Shown: one piece after another, positions 1 through 3,918 of the stretch | Layout of the letters: every line of letters begins with the position of its first letter | Position numbering within the stretch: position 1 is the stretch's first letter | Origin: an uncultured Collinsella sp. | GTDB lineage: Bacteria; Actinomycetota; Coriobacteriia; Coriobacteriales; Coriobacteriaceae | Direction of reading: 5' to 3' | NCBI GenBank assembly: GCA_900551305.1 | Contig: URVK01000118.1 | Span: forward strand, 1-5,673 | Length of the DNA stretch: 5,673 bases | Made by a program: the position numbers and the translations under genes | The notes under the pieces: generated by a model | What the model saw: only the letters and a program-made list of their open reading frames with translations | Database searches by the model: none | Told to the model about the DNA's origin: nothing

Positions 1-724
1 CCCTGCCACACGAATCAAACCAGTAGCGGTAGTCTGCCGCAAAAGCCTTTGCGCGCTCGATGCAGTCAACAAGCGGATTTGAACGGGCATAGCGCTCAAG
101 CAGCAACGCAATGAGGTGAAATGCCGAGCCGATATATGTATCAAGCTGAAAAGGGGTACCATCCTCATACCATCCATTGCCGACATACATGTTCTCGACG
201 GCTGCGACATCCGCCGCCAGGCGATCGGCATCATAGGCAAGGCCGCATTGGCGCAAGCCGCAGTTGATAAGCACGCGCGCGAGATACCAGCTTCCCCACG
301 GAAGTTCAATCTTATTTGCAACGTTGAGCCACGAGACAAGACGCTCTTGTTGCACGGAACTTAAACGGTCAAGCAGCTCGTCACCAAGACACAGCAGGCC
401 ATATCCATACACGACCTGCTCAAAGACGATTTGTCGTGTTTCGAGCGTAGGATCGGTAAACGCGTTTGGGTCACCCGGCGTTAAACCTTTTGCAATGTAG
501 TCAAAATAAGGTTTAATACGGGGTTCCTCCGGTGACACGCCACCTTTTACCAATGAAAAAACTGCCCAGAGAGGGCGAGAACCCCATTCAAAGCGACGAA
601 TGGGCACTCGAAACGAAGCGCCAATATTATCGGGGCACATAAACGGATCAGGAAGCAGATCGAGCACCCAGGACAAAAGATCGTCCCTCGTCGAAAGCGA
701 ATAGCGCTGGCGTGCTGTCTCCAT
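1..724 (-). CDS. DUF2264 family protein, N-terminal part (3' end outside window)
   Basis: The minus-strand frame is open from an ATG at 724-722 to the window edge and gives 241 residues. The start is preceded by a purine-rich GGGGGAGG Shine-Dalgarno three bases upstream. The protein fits DUF2264 (PF10022): an early charged TRDDLL helix, EWGSRPLWAVFSLVKGG at about 46-62, LPWGSWYLARVLINCGLRQCG at about 141-161, and the hallmark MYVGNGWYEDG at 179-189 followed by FQLDTYIGSAFH. These are helical, aromatic-rich repeats typical of an alpha/alpha-barrel carbohydrate enzyme. No signal peptide or membrane segment is visible, so it is probably cytoplasmic and would act on imported oligosaccharides. From memory, some DUF2264-related proteins are beta-glucuronidases (CAZy GH154); I could not verify this. 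It is divergent from the LacI gene and shares its operator-bearing intergenic region, so co-regulation with the uronate genes is inferred. Codons are less G/C-biased (CTT, TTT, AAA, CGT) than in the dehydrogenase and isomerase. The family call is confident; the substrate is unknown. Confidence 0.85.
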   Translation of the reverse strand, partial: METARQRYSLSTRDDLLSWVLDLLPDPFMCPDNIGASFRVPIRRFEWGSRPLWAVFSLVKGGVSPEEPRIKPYFDYIAKGLTPGDPNAFTDPTLETRQIVFEQVVYGYGLLCLGDELLDRLSSVQQERLVSWLNVANKIELPWGSWYLARVLINCGLRQCGLAYDADRLAADVAAVENMYVGNGWYEDGTPFQLDTYIGSAFHLIALLLERYARSNPLVDCIERAKAFAADYRYWFDSCGR

Positions 725-752
725 AATCCTCCCCCTTTTTACGGTTTTTCCC

Positions 753-796
753 ATCATATCCTTTGCATAGGCAAACGGTTACGTAAACCGATTATT
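753..796 (-). promoter_or_regulatory. Putative promoter and LacI-type operator of the DUF2264 gene
   Basis: On the minus strand a good -10 hexamer, TATGAT, lies at 758-753, about 30 bases before the ATG. Where the -35 should be there is no strong hexamer (TAACCG at 781-776), but there is a dyad: CGGTT (776-780) facing AACCG (786-790). The same stretch contains the half-site GTAAACCG (783-790), identical to the inverted half-site CGGTTTAC before the SDR gene. Scored against GTAAACCGGTTTAC, 783-796 matches 10 of 14. A repressor bound here would cover the -35 region. The -10 and dyad are seen directly; promoter and operator roles are inferred. Confidence 0.5.
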
Positions 797-857
797 CCCC
801 CGTTGTTGATTAGCGCCTTGCGAAGGCTTTACCCCTATCTGCTATCGGCACGCGATG

Positions 858-871
858 GTAAACTGATTTAC
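858..871 (+). promoter_or_regulatory. Putative LacI-family operator upstream of lacI-type gene
   Basis: GTAAACTGATTTAC is a dyad with perfect five-base arms (GTAAA/TTTAC). It matches a LacI/GalR-style consensus GTAAACCGGTTTAC at 12 of 14 positions. Its right arm overlaps a good -10 box, TACAAT (869-874), that could start transcription about 30 bases before the regulator's ATG; no good -35 is seen for it. This arrangement suggests autorepression. LacI-family proteins commonly bind central CG-type palindromes of this kind; the link to this particular regulator is inferred from position and from the related sites nearby. Confidence 0.6.
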
Positions 872-910
872 AATTTATCCAAGTAATCCCCCGTAGAAAG
901 AAGCCCTCCC

Positions 911-1933
911 ATGGCTAGCCAAACCAATGCGAAAAAGCGTGTGACGATCAAAGAAATCGCTGCCATGGCTGGCACATCTAAGACCACGGTTTCCTTTTAC
1001 CTAAATGGCAAGACCGACCGCATGAGCGACGACACGCAGGCGCGCATCCGCAAGGCCATCCACGATACCGGGTATGAGCCAAGTCCCCTCGCCCGCGGCA
1101 TGAATGCCAAGAATAGCCAGATGATCGGTGTAATCATCGGCGACATCACCAACACGTTTGCAAACCAGCTGGTCAAAGGCATCGATACCGTCACCAGCAA
1201 GGAGGGCTACCGTATGCTGGTCTGCGCCTCCAATTTTGACAAGCAAGATGAGCTCGCCTACATCGATCGCCTTATCGCGTTGGGCGTCGACGGCTTTATC
1301 GTGCAGCCGACCGCCCGCTTTAAGGAAATTAGCAAATCTATCAGCGACAGCGGCAAGCCCCTCGTTTTTATCGATTCCAAGCTGTACGACTTTAGCTCCA
1401 ACTGGGTCAAGACGGATAATTACGAAGCTTCGTACCGCGCCGTCGAGGCATGCATCAAAAAAGGCTATCGAAGGTTTTTGGTCGTTACCGCCACGCCGGG
1501 GCTGATTTCCAGCCGCATCGAGCGCTTTAGCGGCTTTGTCGACGCACTCGAAGCGCACGATCTTGGTTTTACGCAATTCTTGATTGAAAACGACCAGGTA
1601 GACAGCGAGAAGCTTGAAAGCTTTTTGGCGTCGAGCATTGACGGGACAACGCCAACGCTCATCTTTGCCCCCAACTGCTGGGCTTTGCCCGAGGTCTACA
1701 AATGCTGCAAGGCCTATTACCACCTTATGCCCGATACCGTGGGCTTGCTGGGCTTCGACAACACCGAATGGGTCGGCGTCGCCTCCCCCTCGGTTTCGGT
1801 CGTTGAACAACCCGCTCGCGAAGAAGGACAGACCGCGGCACGCATCCTGCTCGACCTAATTGCCGAAAAAGAACAGGTCGAAACGCATCAGGTGCTCGAT
1901 TGCCATATTCACTGGAACGAGAGCACCCTCTAG
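911..1933 (+). CDS. LacI/GalR-family transcriptional regulator
   Basis: This 340-residue protein has the usual LacI-family length. Residues 11-32 (VTIKEIAAMAGTSKTTVSFYLN) form the N-terminal helix-turn-helix. Residues 39-57 complete the DNA-binding domain, and SPLARGM at 58-64 is the hinge helix that contacts the minor groove. From residue 71 (MIGVIIGDITNTFANQL) the periplasmic-binding-protein-like effector domain begins; LLGFDNTEW and SVVEQP near the C-terminus are typical of the family. The ATG at 911 is chosen because it gives the standard short leader before the helix-turn-helix; a weak AGAAAGAAG lies seven bases upstream. It sits between a divergent DUF2264 gene and the SDR/isomerase pair, and similar dyads flank all three transcription starts. 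It is probably a local repressor responding to a uronate or oligosaccharide; the effector is not deducible from sequence. Confidence 0.95.
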   Translation: MASQTNAKKRVTIKEIAAMAGTSKTTVSFYLNGKTDRMSDDTQARIRKAIHDTGYEPSPLARGMNAKNSQMIGVIIGDITNTFANQLVKGIDTVTSKEGYRMLVCASNFDKQDELAYIDRLIALGVDGFIVQPTARFKEISKSISDSGKPLVFIDSKLYDFSSNWVKTDNYEASYRAVEACIKKGYRRFLVVTATPGLISSRIERFSGFVDALEAHDLGFTQFLIENDQVDSEKLESFLASSIDGTTPTLIFAPNCWALPEVYKCCKAYYHLMPDTVGLLGFDNTEWVGVASPSVSVVEQPAREEGQTAARILLDLIAEKEQVETHQVLDCHIHWNESTL

Positions 1934-2018
1934 CCCTATACAGGCAATAGCGGCTCGTTTCTGGCCGCAATGAGCTGCCTTCTCATGCTGGCGCGGAAAG
2001 CTGAAAAACCAATTTACC

Positions 2019-2041
2019 TATATTGCACACCGAGCAATATA
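2019..2041. repeat. AT-rich inverted repeat between lacI-type gene and SDR gene
   Basis: TATATTGC (2019-2026) and GCAATATA (2034-2041) are perfect eight-base arms around a seven-base spacer. A looser outer symmetry continues with CCAA at 2009-2012 and TTGG at 2047-2050, one base out of register. No T-run follows, so it does not look like a terminator for the regulator gene. It lies about 40 bases upstream of the TTGACA box of the SDR gene, where an activator or second regulator could bind. Structure is seen directly; function is unknown. Confidence 0.5.
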
Positions 2042-2079
2042 TCAATTTGGCACGTAAAGTGATGAATTCAAGACTATCA

Positions 2080-2097
2080 TTGACAAAACCGGTTTAC
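2080..2097 (+). promoter_or_regulatory. Putative -35 box with overlapping LacI-type operator for SDR/isomerase unit
   Basis: A perfect -35 hexamer TTGACA lies at 2080-2085. Overlapping its end is CAAAACCGGTTTAC (2084-2097), containing the perfect ten-base palindrome AAACCGGTTT and matching the consensus GTAAACCGGTTTAC at 12 of 14 positions. The -10 is not clear; GACACT at 2103-2108 has the right spacing but is a poor match. An operator inside the spacer is a classical repression layout. The dehydrogenase ATG follows at 2144, with GGAG four bases before it. The -35 and palindrome are seen directly; repression by the adjacent LacI-type protein is inferred. Confidence 0.65.
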
Positions 2098-2143
2098 TAG
2101 CTGACACTTGCACTGTCAGTCATTCCACAAAGATTGGAGCAAG

Positions 2144-2977
2144 ATGGCCGATAAGAATTCTGACAACTTTACGTTCGGCATGGACAGCTTCCGTCTGGAC
2201 GGCAAGGTCGCACTGGTAACCGGCGCCACCTATGGCATTGGCATGGCCATCGCCGAGGCGCTCGGAGAGGCCGGCGCCAAGATCGCCTTTAACGCACGTC
2301 ACGCCGACAAGGTAGCCGAGGCCGAGAAGCACTACCGCGAGCTGGGCTTTGAGGCTCATGGTTACGTGGCAGACGTCACCGACGAGGCCGTCGTCGCCGA
2401 GCTCATCGCCAAGATCGAGACCGACTTTGGCACCACGCCCGACATCCTGGTCAACAACGCTGGCGTCATCCAGCGCACCCCGATGCTCGACATGAGCGCC
2501 GAGGACTTCCGCCGCGTCGTCGATATTGACCTCAACGCACCGTTTATCGTGTCCAAGGCCTGCCTGCCCGGCATGATCGCCAAGGGCTACGGCAAGATCA
2601 TCAACATCTGCTCGATGATGAGCGAGCTGGGCCGCGAGACCATCGCCGGCTATGCCGCGGCCAAGGGCGGACTCAAGATGCTCACCAAGAACATCTGCTC
2701 GGAGTTTGGCGAGGCCAATATCCAGTGCAACGGCATTGGACCCGGCTACATCGCCACGCCGCAGACCGCACCGCTGCGCGAGAAGCAGCCCGATGGCAGC
2801 CGTCACCCGTTTGACCAGTTCATCATTGCCAAGACGCCAGCAGCCCGTTGGGGCACGCCCGAGGACCTGAAGGGCCCCGCCGTGTTCTTGGCTTCCGATG
2901 CATCGAACTTCGTCAACGGCCACATCCTCTACGTCGACGGCGGAATCCTCGCATACATTGGAAAGCAGCCTCAATAA
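2144..2977 (+). CDS. dhuD: SDR-family dehydrogenase, probable DK-II reductase of unsaturated uronate catabolism (DhuD-like)
   Basis: This 277-residue classical short-chain dehydrogenase has a Rossmann fold. Visible motifs are the cofactor loop TGATYGIG (26-33), NNAG (104-107), structural N131, catalytic S157, Y170 and K174 (YAAAK), the GPGYIATP segment (199-206) and a C-terminal VDGG (264-267). It belongs to the gluconate 5-dehydrogenase/KduD-like branch. Because an RpiB-fold isomerase of DhuI type follows, the likely reaction is NAD(P)H-dependent reduction of 3-deoxy-D-glycero-2,5-hexodiulosonate to 2-keto-3-deoxygluconate in the cytoplasm. The start is the ATG at 2144, preceded by GGAG at 2136-2139. 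A TTG 36 bases upstream is in frame but has no ribosome site and would add a non-family extension. A gap of 140 bases with no obvious terminator separates it from the isomerase, so co-transcription is likely. Gluconate 5-dehydrogenase or KduD activity cannot be excluded. The SDR call is near certain; the substrate is moderate. Confidence 0.82.
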   Translation: MADKNSDNFTFGMDSFRLDGKVALVTGATYGIGMAIAEALGEAGAKIAFNARHADKVAEAEKHYRELGFEAHGYVADVTDEAVVAELIAKIETDFGTTPDILVNNAGVIQRTPMLDMSAEDFRRVVDIDLNAPFIVSKACLPGMIAKGYGKIINICSMMSELGRETIAGYAAAKGGLKMLTKNICSEFGEANIQCNGIGPGYIATPQTAPLREKQPDGSRHPFDQFIIAKTPAARWGTPEDLKGPAVFLASDASNFVNGHILYVDGGILAYIGKQPQ

Positions 2978-2980
2978 GCG

Positions 2981-3092
2981 TCGCCGCAACTGCCCATATC
3001 AGGTTTCATCCACTCGTTTTTCATTTGAGTTGCGGTGAGATAAGGATTGGTTTTGGCTTCTATCAGGCAAAACAGTCCGTATTTCACCGCAA
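2981..3092 (+). repeat. Three mutually complementary segments in the SDR-isomerase intergenic leader
   Basis: Segment A (TCGCCGCAACT, 2981-2991) pairs with segment B (AGTTGCGGTGA, 3028-3038) over eleven bases with one G-U. The 3' part of B (TTGCGGTGA, 3030-3038) can instead pair perfectly over nine bases with segment C (TCACCGCAA, 3084-3092). The two hairpins are mutually exclusive. C ends about ten bases before the AGAAAGG ribosome site (3102-3108) of the isomerase gene. Neither hairpin is followed by a T-run, so a transcription terminator is unlikely. RNA processing, differential stability or translation control are possible; A, B and C could also be repeated protein-binding sites. The pairing is seen directly; the role is unknown. 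Confidence 0.5.
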
Positions 3093-3117
3093 GTTAGAAA
3101 TAGAAAGGTAATTCGCA

Positions 3118-3759
3118 ATGAAAATCGCTCTGATCAATGAGAACTCTCAGAACTCCAAGAACCCCATGATCGAGGCTGCCCTTAAGAAGGTTGTCGAGCC
3201 CATGGGGCACACCGTCTTTAACTATGGTATGTATGCCGACGCCGACTCCAAGCCCCTCACCTACGTGCAGAACGGCATCCTTGCCGCCGTGCTGCTGAAC
3301 TCCGGTGCTGCCGACTACGTCGTGACCGGCTGCGGCACCGGCGAGGGCGCCATGCTCGCCTGTAACTCCTTCCCCGGCGTGCTGTGCGGCCACGTTGCCG
3401 ACCCGCTCGACGCCTACACCTTTGCCCAGGTCAACGATGGCAACGCCGTTGCCATGCCCTTCGCCCTCAAGAACGGCTGGGGCCAGGAGCTCAACCTTGA
3501 GTACACCTTCGAGAAGCTCTTTGGCTTTGGTTCGGGCAACGGCTATCCTGCCGAGCGTGTTGAGCCCGAGCAGCGCAACAAGAAGATCCTCGACGGCGTC
3601 CGCGCTGTGACTATGCGTCCGCTCGTCGACGTTCTGGGCGAGATCGATCAGGACCTGGTGAAGGGCGCACTTGCCGGCGAACACTTCCAGGAGTACTTCT
3701 TTGCCAACGCAACCGACGAGGCCATCATCACCAAGGTCAAGGAGATCCTGGGCCTCTAA
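3118..3759 (+). CDS. dhuI: RpiB/LacA/LacB-family isomerase, probable unsaturated uronate ketol-isomerase (DhuI-like)
   Basis: This 213-residue protein has the RpiB/LacA/LacB fold (PF02502) in its first two thirds and a longer C-terminal part than true RpiB (about 150 residues). The Cys of GCGTGEG (C72) aligns with the RpiB catalytic base. Two RpiB hallmarks are changed: the N-terminal Asp-His after strand 1 reads Glu-Asn (E8, N9), and the ring-opening His of the HNDxN motif is V105 (VNDGN, 105-109). This argues against a ribose-5-phosphate substrate. Streptococcal DhuI is a protein of this type that isomerises 4-deoxy-L-threo-5-hexosulose uronate to the diulosonate reduced by DhuD; the adjacent SDR gene supports the same role here. 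The ATG at 3118 is preceded by AGAAAGG nine bases upstream. Codons are strongly biased (AAG, CTC, GCC, GGC), suggesting high expression. Family is certain; the substrate rests on context and length. Confidence 0.82.
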   Translation: MKIALINENSQNSKNPMIEAALKKVVEPMGHTVFNYGMYADADSKPLTYVQNGILAAVLLNSGAADYVVTGCGTGEGAMLACNSFPGVLCGHVADPLDAYTFAQVNDGNAVAMPFALKNGWGQELNLEYTFEKLFGFGSGNGYPAERVEPEQRNKKILDGVRAVTMRPLVDVLGEIDQDLVKGALAGEHFQEYFFANATDEAIITKVKEILGL

Positions 3760-3785
3760 TCGCACGACTCATTGCAGCTAACGCA

Positions 3786-3866
3786 AGCGGCGGTCGTCCC
3801 ACGTACGGGACGACCGCCGTTGCCCAGGGGGCGTCCCTCCCCGTTAGGGGCCGCCCGCCGCTTTTT
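3786..3866 (+). terminator. GC-rich hairpin terminator after the isomerase gene
   Basis: A perfect 13-base-pair stem (3788-3800 with 3807-3819) encloses a six-base loop ACGTAC, starting 28 bases after the isomerase stop. It is followed by TTGCCC rather than a T-run. Further on, CCCC-GTTA-GGGG (3839-3850) forms a second small hairpin, and a T5 run lies at 3862-3866 directly after CCGCCGC. That element can also pair with AGCGGCGG at the base of the first stem (3786-3793), giving a larger structure ending in T5. It lies between convergent genes, so it may also halt transcription from the opposite strand, although no clear T-run is seen there. Confidence 0.75.
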
Positions 3867-3918
3867 GCTATCTACCGACTGACGCCGCGGGGACAGGCCC
3901 CATGCACCAAGGGATTAA

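Noticed and set aside
116..500. Two short plus-strand frames near the left edge
   Set aside because: They overlap the minus-strand DUF2264 coding sequence, which has family motifs and a ribosome site.
1001..1810. Minus-strand frame of 269 codons inside the LacI-type gene
   Set aside because: Antisense shadow of a well-supported LacI-family gene.
1946..1980. Weak GCGGC/GCCGC hairpin after the LacI-type gene as a terminator
   Set aside because: It has only five base pairs with no T-run, too little to support.
2108..2143. Upstream TTG as start of the SDR gene
   Set aside because: No ribosome site precedes it and it falls about where the -10 of the TTGACA promoter should be; the ATG at 2144 has GGAG upstream and gives a normal N-terminus.
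2120..2989. Long minus-strand frame (289 codons) opposite the SDR gene
   Set aside because: It is a shadow of a high-GC coding region: no recognisable domain, low-complexity Gly/Leu/Val/Asp composition, and a clear SDR on the other strand.
2144..3759. KduD/KduI pectin pathway pair
   Set aside because: The isomerase is an RpiB-fold protein, not a KduI cupin, so the DhuD/DhuI-type assignment fits better.
3094..3765. Minus-strand frame of 223 codons opposite the isomerase gene
   Set aside because: Antisense shadow with no family features; the plus strand carries an unmistakable RpiB-fold protein with a ribosome site.
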